Notes: a model not told the origin generated them from the letters alone. Counted from the first letter of the stretch, positions 7,068-14,111 are shown. The stretch: 15,450 bases of DNA from Bryobacterales bacterium (GCA_003132905.1 PKZC01000397.1:1-15450); one strand, 5' to 3'. Made by a program: numbers and translations.

Positions 7068-8408
7068 ATGCTATACGACAAGACACGCAGAGATTTCCTA
7101 ATCACGGCCGCGGGCATCGCGCTGGAATCGTCTTTATACGCGGCGAGTAAGCCAGATTTCACACTGCGCATTGCGAGCGTCATGGCCGATCTGGCGCCCG
7201 GAAAAACCATTCAGACCGTCGCCTACAACGGAAGCGTCCCCGGTCCCGTGCTGCGCATGAAAGAGGGGAAACCGGTAACGGTCGACATCTTCAACGACAC
7301 CGACGTTCCGGAATTGGTGCACTGGCACGGCCAGATGATACCGGCGCAGGCCGACGGCGCAGAAGAAGAGGGCAGTCCGTTCGTGCCCGCGCACGGCCAC
7401 CTCCGTGTGGCCTTTACGCCGAAGCCGGCGGGTACGCGCTGGTATCACACGCACGTCATGGCGATGACCGACCTCACTCGCGGCGCTTACTCGGGCCAGT
7501 TCGGTTTTCTGATGGTGGAACCAAAGAGCGCGGCCGGCAATTACGACCAGGAAATCTTTTTGGCGGGCCGGCACTGGAATCCGGTGATCCTGCATCGCGG
7601 CGAGCCCAACAACGATTGGACGGTCGATTACAAGCTTTGTACCTTAGCCGACAAAGCTCTGGGATATGGCGAGCCGATTCGTGTCCGCCAAGGCCAGCGC
7701 GTTCTGTTCCACATCCTCAACGCGGACGCCACCCGGCAGCTGACGCTGGCCCTGCCCGGGCATCGCTTTCAAGTGATCGCGCTGGATGGTAATCCGGTGC
7801 CGACGCCCACCAGCGTGGAATATTTGCAAATCGCAGTAGCCGAGCGCATCGACGCGATTGTGGAAATGAATCAGCCGGGCGTGTGGGTGCTTGGTTCGGC
7901 GCGCGACCAAGACCGCGCTATCGGAATGGGTGTGGTGGTGGAATATGCCGATCGCAAAGGCGAGCCGCAATGGCAAGCGCCCACGAATACCACGTGGGAT
8001 TACAGCATATTTGGTACGCAGAAGCAGCATCCCGAGCCGGACGGAAAGTTCGATCTCACCTTCAAGATGCTGGCCGATGAAGGCAAGCCGTTCAACCGCT
8101 GGACTTGTAACGACAAATTCTGGCCCGATATAGACCCGATCGTGGTTCATCATGGCAAGCGCTATCGGATGGCGTTTCACAATGGCATGGAGGATGGACA
8201 TCCGGTCCACTTGCATCGCCACAGCTTTGAGATCGTCAGTATTGCGGGAAAGCCTACGGGGGGCATCGTAAAAGACACCGTGAACCTGCCGCGCAACACC
8301 ACGATCGAAGTGGACTTCGTTGCGGATAATCCAGGGCCTTCGCTACTGCATTGCCACATGCAACAACACATGGATTACGGATTCAAAACTATCGTGAAGT
8401 ATGCCTAA
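7068..8408 (+). CDS. Tat-exported three-domain multicopper oxidase
   Basis: A laccase-type oxidase of 446 residues. It oxidises phenols, metals or other electron donors and reduces oxygen to water, normally in the periplasm. The N-terminus has a twin-arginine motif (TRRDFLI, residues 6-12). All copper ligands can be seen: HWHG (85-88), WYHTH (125-129), HPVHLHRH (378-385) and HCH at 428-430 with H434. That is ten His and C429, enough for the type 1 copper and the trinuclear centre. The axial type 1 position (five residues after H434) is F439, as in high-potential fungal laccases, rather than Met or Leu. Arg384 replaces the usual Gly. Three cupredoxin domains fit about 33-152, 155-295 and 310-446. 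ATG 7068 is the first start after an in-frame TAG and has a poor ribosome site. An exported GlcG-like gene follows after 73 bases. The substrate cannot be told from sequence. Confidence 0.93.
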   Translation: MLYDKTRRDFLITAAGIALESSLYAASKPDFTLRIASVMADLAPGKTIQTVAYNGSVPGPVLRMKEGKPVTVDIFNDTDVPELVHWHGQMIPAQADGAEEEGSPFVPAHGHLRVAFTPKPAGTRWYHTHVMAMTDLTRGAYSGQFGFLMVEPKSAAGNYDQEIFLAGRHWNPVILHRGEPNNDWTVDYKLCTLADKALGYGEPIRVRQGQRVLFHILNADATRQLTLALPGHRFQVIALDGNPVPTPTSVEYLQIAVAERIDAIVEMNQPGVWVLGSARDQDRAIGMGVVVEYADRKGEPQWQAPTNTTWDYSIFGTQKQHPEPDGKFDLTFKMLADEGKPFNRWTCNDKFWPDIDPIVVHHGKRYRMAFHNGMEDGHPVHLHRHSFEIVSIAGKPTGGIVKDTVNLPRNTTIEVDFVADNPGPSLLHCHMQQHMDYGFKTIVKYA

Positions 8409-8481
8409 TTCAAGATTAGACTTTGTAGGGTATTGATCACGTGCTACTGTATCAGCGATCTCAATCAGGAGGATCCAACAT

Positions 8482-8973
8482 ATGACAGCAAGTCGCTCCC
8501 TCTCTCTTATGGCCGGCGTCATGGCGCTTTCGGTCGGCGCCTTGGCTCAAGATGGCCTTCCCACGCAAAAGATGCTCACCATCGATGTGGCGCAAACCAT
8601 CGCGCAGGACGCCATGGCGCAGTGCCGAACCAATGGCTACAAAGTGACTGTAACGGTGGTGGACAGCGCCAATATTTTAAAGGCCTTCCTGCGCGACGAC
8701 GGCGCGTCGATGGCCACTGTTGAAGTGGGCCGTATGAAAACCAATAGCGTAATGGCTTTTGGACGGCCGTCTGGTCCACCCGCCAATCTTCCGCCGGGCA
8801 CTCCCGCGCCACCGCCGGTGCTGCCTGGCACGATCAATGCCATGGGTGGGGTACCGATTAAAGTGGGCGATCAACTGATCGGAGCGGTTTCGGTGAGCGG
8901 CGCTCCGGGCGGAGATAAGGACGCAGCCTGCGCCAATTCCGCGCTTGCCAAGGTGGCCGACAAATTGAAATAG
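8482..8973 (+). CDS. Exported GlcG/HbpS-family heme-binding-type protein
   Basis: A 163-residue protein with a signal peptide (1-22, cleaved near ALA/QDG) and AGGAGG at 8467-8472, nine bases before ATG 8482. The mature part follows the GlcG/HbpS fold. It has an N-terminal helix (LTIDVAQTIAQDAMAQC, 32-48), a beta strand with TVTVVDSANILKAF (56-69), a helix with MATVEVGRMKTNSVMAFGRP (77-96), then the signature GGVPIKVGDQLIGAVSVSGA (122-141) and GGDKDAACANSALAKV (143-158). Characterised members bind heme or sense redox stress, but many bind other small ligands. The Pro-rich loop at 98-115 is an insertion within the usual variable loop. The gene lies 73 bases after the multicopper oxidase on the same strand and may share its transcript, suggesting a periplasmic redox role (inference). 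Confidence 0.88.
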   Translation: MTASRSLSLMAGVMALSVGALAQDGLPTQKMLTIDVAQTIAQDAMAQCRTNGYKVTVTVVDSANILKAFLRDDGASMATVEVGRMKTNSVMAFGRPSGPPANLPPGTPAPPPVLPGTINAMGGVPIKVGDQLIGAVSVSGAPGGDKDAACANSALAKVADKLK

Positions 8974-9104
8974 TTTTGGCAATAACTACCTTGACAAATC
9001 TCCACTAGTCCTCGTCACTTTTTGGGTAGTGGGTATTAAGTCAACCCCTCTAGTGGGAGGCTGTCCCCTCAAGATCCGTTCGCGCGGGTCGATGTGATTC
9101 TTGC

Positions 9105-9545
9105 ATGGAATCCACCACGACCGACTTATCCAATCTATCCCTAGGCTAGGTAGCCACTGCGTATCCTATTCGGGTTCTGCTAGTGGAAGACGATCCAGAC
9201 GATGCAGCGCTGATTCGCGCGCGGGTGAGTGAGAACACGGACAGCCTGTTCCATGTTGAATGGAAGGACAACGTTTTAAACGCGATCAGCCGATTGGCCA
9301 AGCCAGGAATTGACGTAGTGCTACTCGATCTTGGAATGGGGGAATTGAGCGGCCATAAGACTCACCGAGCGATCGCGAGCGTGATCAAGACCACACCAGT
9401 TGTGATCCTTACATCCGACGAAAGCGCCGTCTCACGAGACATTACCAAGTCTCAGGGTGCGTTCGCCTACTTGGTGAAGCATAAAACGTCTTCAATCGAA
9501 CTCAAGCAAACCCTGCACAAAGCCGTGCTGTCGGCTCCCTTGTAG
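9105..9545 (+). pseudogene. Single-domain response regulator, copy 1, interrupted by in-frame TAG
   Basis: From codon 9168 the sequence reads as a complete CheY-like receiver: IRVLLVEDDPDD (acidic pocket), DVVLLDLGM with the phospho-acceptor Asp at 9327-9329, VVILTSDE (switch Thr/Ser) and AYLVKH with the conserved Lys. No normal start codon precedes it in frame apart from ATG 9105, which is followed by MESTTTDLSNLSLG and then TAG at 9147-9149. The next ordinary start, GTG 9183, would remove the first beta strand. ATG 9105 is supported by copy 2, where ATGGAA also follows a CGATGTGAT sequence (9090-9098 here). So this is either a nonsense-mutated gene, a gene relying on amber readthrough, or one starting at an unusual codon (CTG 9177, ATT 9168). 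There is no output domain, so such proteins signal through protein-protein contacts. Confidence 0.7.
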
Positions 9546-9619
9546 GCCCGCTAATACCTCATGGGGCGCACGTTAGTAAAACCGCTCAGGCTTCTCGTGT
9601 CCTTACCGATGTGATCTAG

Positions 9620-10035
9620 ATGGAACTGGCACACAAGGAATCCGCCGTCTATCGGGCCGCGCCACACTCGATCAAGGTTCTTCTCGTTGAAGACGATCCA
9701 GAAGATGCCGTACTGACTCGCGTCCAGCTCAGCGAAGGCAGCGATTCTCCGTTTCAGATCGAATGGAAGGAAGACTTTCAGACGGCAATGGCCCGCCTCC
9801 AAGAACCGGGCATTGACGTTGTCTTACTCGATCTAGGAATGAAGGAACTGCAAGGCTACAGAACCCATCTCGCGATTAAGCGTGTCAGCGCCGCCCCGGT
9901 CGTCATTTTGACTTCTGACGAGAGTGCTAACTCGCAAGACCTCACAAAAACAGCGCGGCTCATTACTTGATAAAGCATCGATCATCGCTTGTCGATGTCC
10001 GGCAGGCCCTTTGGGATGCCGTAGCCGCTCCGTAG
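9620..10035 (+). pseudogene. Single-domain response regulator, copy 2, frameshifted near its end
   Basis: ATG 9620 opens a receiver very similar to copy 1: SIKVLLVEDDPED (17-29), GIDVVLLDLGM with phospho-acceptor Asp71 (64-74) and VVILTSDES (94-102). The open frame stops at 9968-9970 after an off-family tail (TARLIT). In the -1 frame, from about 9949, the sequence continues as NSAAHYLIKHRSSLVDV and on to a stop at 10033-10035. This matches the end of copy 1 (YLVKHKTSS... to its last Ala-Pro). The frame switch falls at an A5 run (9946-9950). The in-frame product lacks the conserved Lys and the last helix, so it should not be a working receiver. The alternatives are a genuine mutation, a sequencing or assembly error, or slippage on the A-run. 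A CGATGTGAT sequence (9607-9615) precedes the start as in copy 1. Confidence 0.75.
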
Positions 10036-10066
10036 CACAACCGTGTGGAATTCAGTAGCAGGCTCG

Positions 10067-10225
10067 CTATCCCTCCGTTATTTTCTTTCGCTTCTTCTTG
10101 CCGCTCAGCTTCTGCCATTCTTGAGTCTCGCCACTCAAGTCAAGCAGTAGGCCGTAAGGGGCGGCTGGTAAGGCTAGCAGACCAAGGACTAGATGAAACT
10201 GACTAGCCTTGTTTGGCCAGGGCAC
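10067..10225 (-). CDS. Possible 52-aa exported small protein (doubtful)
   Basis: A short minus-strand reading frame starts at GTG 10225-10223 and ends at TAG 10069-10067. The product has a hydrophobic core (HLVLGLLALPAAPYGLLLDL, residues 11-30) followed by a polar part (SGETQEWQKLSG) and a basic end (KKKRKKITEG). The composition looks like a signal peptide plus a small basic mature domain, and no other gene occupies this stretch. There is no ATG and no clear ribosome site, so it may equally be a chance frame or the decayed end of a gene. No family is recognised. Confidence 0.25.
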   Translation of the reverse strand: MPWPNKASQFHLVLGLLALPAAPYGLLLDLSGETQEWQKLSGKKKRKKITEG

Positions 10226-10254
10226 ACGCGAAAAAGTAGGTGATAATAGGGTCC

Positions 10255-10563
10255 ATGAAATACATGGCCCTCATTACTCTGTTTGGGGCAATGTCGTTCG
10301 CTGGCCAGGACGGGAAGCCGGCTTGCAACGCCAAGCTTCAGGGCCAATTCTGGCCCGAGCAAGCGAACTGGGATCACGTGGCCGCTCGTCAGTTTTATCA
10401 AACAGGCGAACTGGAAGTGTGTTCCATGGCCACATGGAGATATCGATGGCAACACATCAGCATCAACGTTCGGAATCTAGGGAAGGGCCGCCATAACGTA
10501 GCATCGGAATCGAGAGCGGCAAGCCCGACGCCCAAGAGTGAAGACGCCGAAGCAGTCAAATAG
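10255..10563 (+). CDS. Small secreted protein with two cysteines (102 aa)
   Basis: ATG 10255 opens a protein with a short signal peptide (MKYMALITLFGAMSFAGQ). An AGGG stands a few bases upstream. An in-frame GTG at 10240 would add five residues ahead of the signal and is less likely. The mature part has two cysteines (Cys24 and Cys56), perhaps forming a disulfide. Its compact, aromatic-rich region (QGQFWPEQANWDHVAARQF, then GELEVCSMATWRYRW) is followed by a polar tail with many Ser, Glu and Lys residues (about 76-102) that looks disordered. I recall similar small exported proteins as hypothetical proteins of Acidobacteria but cannot name a family. It stands alone on the plus strand after the response-regulator pair. 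Confidence 0.7.
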   Translation: MKYMALITLFGAMSFAGQDGKPACNAKLQGQFWPEQANWDHVAARQFYQTGELEVCSMATWRYRWQHISINVRNLGKGRHNVASESRAASPTPKSEDAEAVK

Positions 10564-10586
10564 ACCAGTTGCCGGGCCCTCTCCGG

Positions 10587-10772
10587 CTATCGCGGCTGTT
10601 TTCGTAAGTGCCCGTGGGACTTTCCCAGGATCGTAGCCAGGCTGTTCAGTAGCGCCATGAGACCGATGGCAGCCAGTGGTGCGAATAACAGGCATACGAT
10701 CTGCGCTCCGATCCCGAAGGAGGGTGATACGGCCTGGACATAGAGGCTTATTGGTATCGCTCTGGAAAACAC
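10587..10772 (-). CDS. Possible small hydrophobic protein (doubtful)
   Basis: A 61-codon minus-strand frame starts at GTG 10772. It contains one long hydrophobic stretch (about 22-46: AQIVCLLFAPLAAIGLMALL, then NSLATI) and a basic tail (GKSHGHLRKQPR). The pattern is that of a small membrane protein. There is no visible ribosome site and no ATG, and an in-frame stop lies close upstream. The surrounding stretch 10564-10885 holds no other supportable gene. Only a weak five-base inverted repeat (10571-10587) and the leader of the next plus-strand gene were seen there. Chance or decayed sequence is as likely as a real gene. Confidence 0.25.
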   Translation of the reverse strand: MFSRAIPISLYVQAVSPSFGIGAQIVCLLFAPLAAIGLMALLNSLATILGKSHGHLRKQPR

Positions 10773-10873
10773 GAATCGTGCTGTAGCTCATACCATCACG
10801 TTCCGGCGGGATTGACGGCCTCGACCGAAAAGTGAAAAAATCAGAAAGCGGTACTGCCGCAATATCTCAACCC

Positions 10874-10879
10874 AGGAGG
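10874..10879 (+). promoter_or_regulatory. Shine-Dalgarno site that decides the GTG start at 10886
   Basis: AGGAGG lies six bases before GTG 10886. It is the only strong ribosome site upstream of this exported protein and places the start at the head of the signal peptide rather than at the in-frame GTG 10832. Confidence 0.75.
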
Positions 10880-10885
10880 CTCTTT

Positions 10886-11272
10886 GTGTCTGTTCGCTTG
10901 TCTCTGTGCGTCCCGGCTTTGCTGGCCGGCTTGGCCGCAGTGGCGTCCGCCGCTCAAGTCCAGGGAATTCTCATGGACGAGATGTGCTCTTCCAAGGCCG
11001 AAGTGCGCATCGTTTCCGGTCCCCGTCTGGAAGGGGGCATGATCGTCGCCGAGGCTCACACGCGGGAGTGCGCGCTGATGCCGGCCTGCGAAAAGAGCGG
11101 CTACGGCATCTTCACTAACGACAACAAGTTTCTGAAATTCGACGCAGCCGGTAGCCGCAAGGCTCTGGCCGCCCTGCGGGCTTCTAAAAAAGAAGACGAT
11201 CTGAAGGTCGAAGTAACTGGAGAGATTCAGGGCGACACAATTAAAGTGACGAGCCTGAAGCTGATCGAGTAA
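10886..11272 (+). CDS. Small exported protein with OB-fold-like C-terminus (128 aa)
   Basis: I chose GTG 10886 as the start because a perfect AGGAGG (10874-10879) stands six bases before it and the protein then begins directly with a signal peptide (MSVRLSLCVPALLAGLAAVA, cleaved near SAA). The longer GTG start at 10832 would add 18 polar residues ahead of the signal. The mature protein has three cysteines (34, 62, 68) in GILMDEMCSSK and HTRECALMPACEKSGYGIF. It ends in alternating strands (KVEVTGEIQGDTIKVTSLKL, 107-126) that look like part of an OB-fold, as in small periplasmic proteins. I recall such CALMPxC-type secreted proteins from Acidobacteria without an assigned function. It is convergent with the TonB-like gene; the two stops are five bases apart. 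Confidence 0.8.
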   Translation: MSVRLSLCVPALLAGLAAVASAAQVQGILMDEMCSSKAEVRIVSGPRLEGGMIVAEAHTRECALMPACEKSGYGIFTNDNKFLKFDAAGSRKALAALRASKKEDDLKVEVTGEIQGDTIKVTSLKLIE

Positions 11273-11277
11273 GTGCC

Positions 11278-12585
11278 TTAAAAACGCCAGGGGCGGCCGC
11301 GAAAGTGCATCTGTACGCCAATCTTGACGGCGGGGACGATGCGGCCGTCCTGCAGCGCGGGCTCAAAGCGCCAATGCTTCACCGCCTCAAGAGCCGCGCT
11401 CTCTAACTTGAGCACGTCTTTGGTGATATGGCCGGTCAAGACGGCGTTGGTCACCCTGCCATCCTCATCCACATCCACTAGCATGCTGATGACAACATCC
11501 CCAACCACGCTGTAGATGCGATCGTGTGTTGGCTCGATGGGGACTTGGAGGATCACTTTGGGAATAATAAAATGCGCGTTGGCGGGGGCCGTGGCGCCAG
11601 GTGCGACCGGGAACACGGGGGGGTCGGGCACCGACGGAATGACGGGCGTCGCGGCAGTCTCCACGGGCGCGGGTTCAAGTTTCGGCGCTGATGCTGGCTT
11701 GGGCTCGGGTGCTGGCGCGGGTGTCGGCGCTGCTACGGGAGCGGGCTCCGCTGCCGCCGTGGAAACCGGCGCGAGCTCGGGTTTGGGTTCCGTCAGGACC
11801 TCGGCGGATGGCACCATCGTCAGGGCGTAAGAAACGGATTCACCATCCCGGGCGCTCGCCAATTCCACCCAGCGCTTTCCGGCACGGCCCGTCACCCAGG
11901 CGCTTTCGGGATGCTCGCGGTCGCTAAACAGAATCTCAAAGCCGGACGTTCTTAGCTCTCCTTCCACCGTGGAGAAAGCTTGCGCAGCATTCATCGTAGG
12001 GCAAGCAAGCGTCAGCGTCTGCACGTTTCCCGTCAGCGACGTTTCCGCTTTCAGCGAGGTCCGCATGCCCACGGAATCCTCCAATTTCGAAGCGCAATCC
12101 ACCACTTCGCATTGCTTCAATGGAGAAGGCACCTGCGACTGCCCGCAGGCCTCGGCTTTGAATTTCTCGCTGGAGCCATTCGCCGTGGACAGTGCATAAG
12201 CGGCGACACCATCTTCGGAACTTCCGCTCCAGCGCACCCATTGCGATCCCTTTCGGGCGGTCAAGATTGTGCTTACCTCGCTCTTGTCCTGCACGATATT
12301 TTGATAGCCCGTCCTGCGAAGCTGGGCATCGAAATCGTGCGCCAGCTTTTGGGTGTCCGCGAGCGGGCAGGAGTAAGAAAGCGCGTTAATATCGGCGTCC
12401 AATGGCGCGCCGCCGCCGCCATCGCCGGCATCGAACGGATCGTGATGCTTGGCCGAACATTCGACAATCACGCATCCTTCGAGGCGAGGGAAAAGCTTCA
12501 GATCGGCGCAACCTTCGGCGTCGGCCGCCTGGATGGCGCGGGGCATTGCAGCCAGTGTCAACAAAACGAAGACAAGTAATCTCAT
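11278..12585 (-). CDS. TonB C-terminal-domain protein with duplicated Cys4 module
   Basis: A 435-residue exported protein. A signal peptide covers residues 1-20 (cleaved near IQA/ADA). Two homologous modules follow, about 26-134 and 147-257. Each has four cysteines with almost the same spacing (26-38-43-73 and 147-159-164-195) and matching motifs (GCVIVECS/QCEVVDCA, SYSCP/TLACP, RKGSQWVRW/RAGKRWVEL, YALS/YALT). A Pro/Ala/Glu-rich linker (265-345) leads to a TonB_C domain (about 355-430: VVGDVVISMLVDVDEDGRVT, then ALEAVKHWRFEPAL). TonB_C domains at the end of exported proteins usually engage envelope partners; there is no N-terminal membrane anchor as in classical TonB. So this is probably a periplasmic or secreted protein of the TonB-like energy-transducer superfamily, not TonB itself. 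The start ATG 12585 lacks a strong ribosome site. The gene is convergent with the small exported protein. Confidence 0.85.
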   Translation of the reverse strand: MRLLVFVLLTLAAMPRAIQAADAEGCADLKLFPRLEGCVIVECSAKHHDPFDAGDGGGGAPLDADINALSYSCPLADTQKLAHDFDAQLRRTGYQNIVQDKSEVSTILTARKGSQWVRWSGSSEDGVAAYALSTANGSSEKFKAEACGQSQVPSPLKQCEVVDCASKLEDSVGMRTSLKAETSLTGNVQTLTLACPTMNAAQAFSTVEGELRTSGFEILFSDREHPESAWVTGRAGKRWVELASARDGESVSYALTMVPSAEVLTEPKPELAPVSTAAAEPAPVAAPTPAPAPEPKPASAPKLEPAPVETAATPVIPSVPDPPVFPVAPGATAPANAHFIIPKVILQVPIEPTHDRIYSVVGDVVISMLVDVDEDGRVTNAVLTGHITKDVLKLESAALEAVKHWRFEPALQDGRIVPAVKIGVQMHFRGRPWRF

Positions 12586-12744
12586 GGCGCGACGGAGATG
12601 ATCCTCTGTACGTTCGGCAAAGCGCGCCGCCGGGATTAGTAGTGTCTGTGCCTGACGGCTTTCTTGGTGTTAAGGCGCAACGAAAGTACTAAGTGGGGCC
12701 GGATCTGGAACTGGGGCCGATCTAAAATTGCTACGCTGAAACCG

Positions 12745-12890
12745 GTGCCGCTGCTGAACGAATTGATCAGCGCCTTCCGCGCGCTCCGGCGCAGCCCTGG
12801 CTACACGTTGACCTGCGTCGCGGTTCTGGCGCTTGGCATTGGAGCCAACGCACGGGCGTCGCTTGCACGGTGGCGCTGCGCGAAGAGTAG
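12745..12890 (+). pseudogene. Collapsed remnant of an ADOP/MacB-type ABC permease
   Basis: From GTG 12745 the frame reads LLNELISAFRALRRSPGYTL and then CVAVLALGIGANA. This is the typical N-terminal opening of the permeases of the ADOP/MacB family, which normally continue with AIFSLVNAVLLRPLPY and run for about 800 residues. Homology ends near 12858. A few bases on, in the +2 frame, comes TVALREE followed by TAG (12888-12890). This resembles the usual C-terminal end of the same family (DPxxALRxE). The simplest reading is one internal deletion of about 2.3 kb that joined the two gene ends out of frame. The family is abundant in Acidobacteria, often in near-identical copies. No other part of the gene remains. 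Confidence 0.75.
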
Positions 12891-12894
12891 CGGA

Positions 12895-13368
12895 TTAATC
12901 CAGCTTCAATACGATCCGCATTTCCGTACTGGGTAGAAACCCCATGGATGCATATAAGGGACGTCCCGCATCACTGGCGTGAAGGATCACCGTACTGATG
13001 CCCTTTGCACGGCACCAATCGATGGAGGTCTCAACCAGTCTCCGCGCCAGCCCATTGCGACGGCTCTCCTGCTGCGTGTACACATTCAGGATATTGGCGC
13101 GCCACGGCCCTGGACCCAGCATGTGCGGAGGCCAATCCATCAGCCACAGGCCGAGGCCGGAAACGATATCGCCGGCGGAGTCCACCGCAAACCAGGCCAG
13201 GTACTCGTTGTCACGCATTTTCCGCGTAAGCCAGGGGCGAAAGGCGGCGCACATCCTGTTCATGGCCTCTTCGTCGCGATAGCCCATTTCGCTAAACATC
13301 GCTCTGCGATGCAAGACTACGGTTTCCGTATCGGCCAGCGTGCCCAGCCGGATTGAGAAATCTCCCAT
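12895..13368 (-). CDS. GNAT-family N-acetyltransferase (157 aa)
   Basis: GNAT enzymes transfer an acetyl group from acetyl-CoA to amines or proteins. The acetyl-CoA-binding motif A is visible as ILNVYTQQESRRNGLARRLV (93-112), with the pyrophosphate-binding RRNGLA (103-108). It is followed by the helix SIDWCRAKG and the motif B segment VILHASDAGRPLYASMGF (127-144). The N-terminus (MGDFSIRLGTLAD, 1-13) has the usual opening strand. I chose ATG 13368 because it gives the normal length (about 150-160). A longer in-frame reading to 13599 would overlap the divergent sigma-factor gene. The ribosome site is weak. The stop lies four bases from the permease remnant. The substrate is unknown. There is no close functional partner beside it. 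Confidence 0.85.
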   Translation of the reverse strand: MGDFSIRLGTLADTETVVLHRRAMFSEMGYRDEEAMNRMCAAFRPWLTRKMRDNEYLAWFAVDSAGDIVSGLGLWLMDWPPHMLGPGPWRANILNVYTQQESRRNGLARRLVETSIDWCRAKGISTVILHASDAGRPLYASMGFLPSTEMRIVLKLD

Positions 13369-13455
13369 TTGAAATAGTTTAATGTGCGGCTGCCTGGAGC
13401 GTTTCCCAAACCTCTTTGCAAGCTTCGCCGCGATTAAGCGAAAATGGAGTCTCGC

Positions 13456-14109
13456 ATGAATCATCTCGATTCGCACGCGGGAGGCCGATCTACATTGAGC
13501 GAGACGCGCGACGCTATCCTTGACTATCGCCGTTTGCTCAACGCGCTCGGCTCGCGCGCCCGGCGCATGGGTTCGCGAGACGCCGAAAGCGCCGCGCAAG
13601 AGACGCTGAAACGGTCGCTCGAAAACTCACTTTCACAGTCCGCGATCGAGTATTACTTCTCTGAGGAACTGCCGATGGACGCCGCGCCGCCCGCCTGGCC
13701 GCTCGATCAATTGATGGCTTGGCTGCATGGCGTGCTGCATTTCGTGGTTCTCGAAGAACACAATCGCGCCAGTAACCGTCGTGAGTTCTCTGTTGGATCG
13801 ACCGCCGATGACAGTTCCCCAAATCGTCTAGAGCGCGCCGATCCCGCGCCCGATCAACTGGACGCGCTCATACAAAAGGAGCTGCAGCAGATTGTGGTGG
13901 AGTGCATGCCGGCGCTCGATTCCGATTACCGCCGCGTTTTGAAAATGCGCGCCGACGGATTGAAGTATGGCGACATTGCGCTGCGCCTGGGAGTAAGCGA
14001 AAACACCGTCGCCACGTGGGTGAGCCGAGGCATCCGGACGCTGGCGCAATGCGTCCGCAGGCGAACGCAGCCGCTGGGTAAATCGAAGCGCATGCCCGAA
14101 GCGGAATAG
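13456..14109 (+). CDS. ECF-type RNA polymerase sigma factor (217 aa)
   Basis: Region 2-like helices occupy about residues 20-95 (DAILDYRRLLNALGSRARRM and, further on, WPLDQLMAWLHGVLHFVVLE). Region 4 occupies about 140-200 (LIQKELQQIVVECMPALDSD), where the helix-turn-helix reads DGLKYGDIALRLGVSENTVA and then TWVSRGIRTLAQ. This is the layout of ECF sigma factors. Region 2 is divergent from the textbook form, so group and target are uncertain. I chose ATG 13456 because GGAG (13446-13449) stands six bases before it; ATG 13444 is an in-frame alternative four codons upstream. The next gene starts two bases after the stop, and a membrane protein follows, as in sigma/anti-sigma pairs. The gene is divergent from the acetyltransferase. 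Confidence 0.85.
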   Translation: MNHLDSHAGGRSTLSETRDAILDYRRLLNALGSRARRMGSRDAESAAQETLKRSLENSLSQSAIEYYFSEELPMDAAPPAWPLDQLMAWLHGVLHFVVLEEHNRASNRREFSVGSTADDSSPNRLERADPAPDQLDALIQKELQQIVVECMPALDSDYRRVLKMRADGLKYGDIALRLGVSENTVATWVSRGIRTLAQCVRRRTQPLGKSKRMPEAE

Positions 14110-14111
14110 AG

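Noticed and set aside
8991..8996. TTGACA as a -35 box before the response-regulator pair
   Set aside because: A perfect hexamer, but no acceptable -10 element lies 16-18 bases downstream.
9002..9056. Inverted repeat CCACTAG...CTAGTGG upstream of response-regulator copy 1
   Set aside because: Seven-base arms 41 bases apart, not repeated before copy 2; could be chance.
10571..10587. GCCGG...CCGGC hairpin after the small secreted protein gene
   Set aside because: Five-base stem followed by no clear T-run, so a terminator cannot be supported.
10477..10791. Minus-strand 104-codon frame
   Set aside because: It overlaps the convincing small secreted protein gene and has no domain, signal or membrane features.
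13369..13599. N-terminal extension of the acetyltransferase to 13599
   Set aside because: It would overlap the divergent sigma factor gene; the GNAT domain starts right after ATG 13368 and the added part is basic, low-quality sequence.
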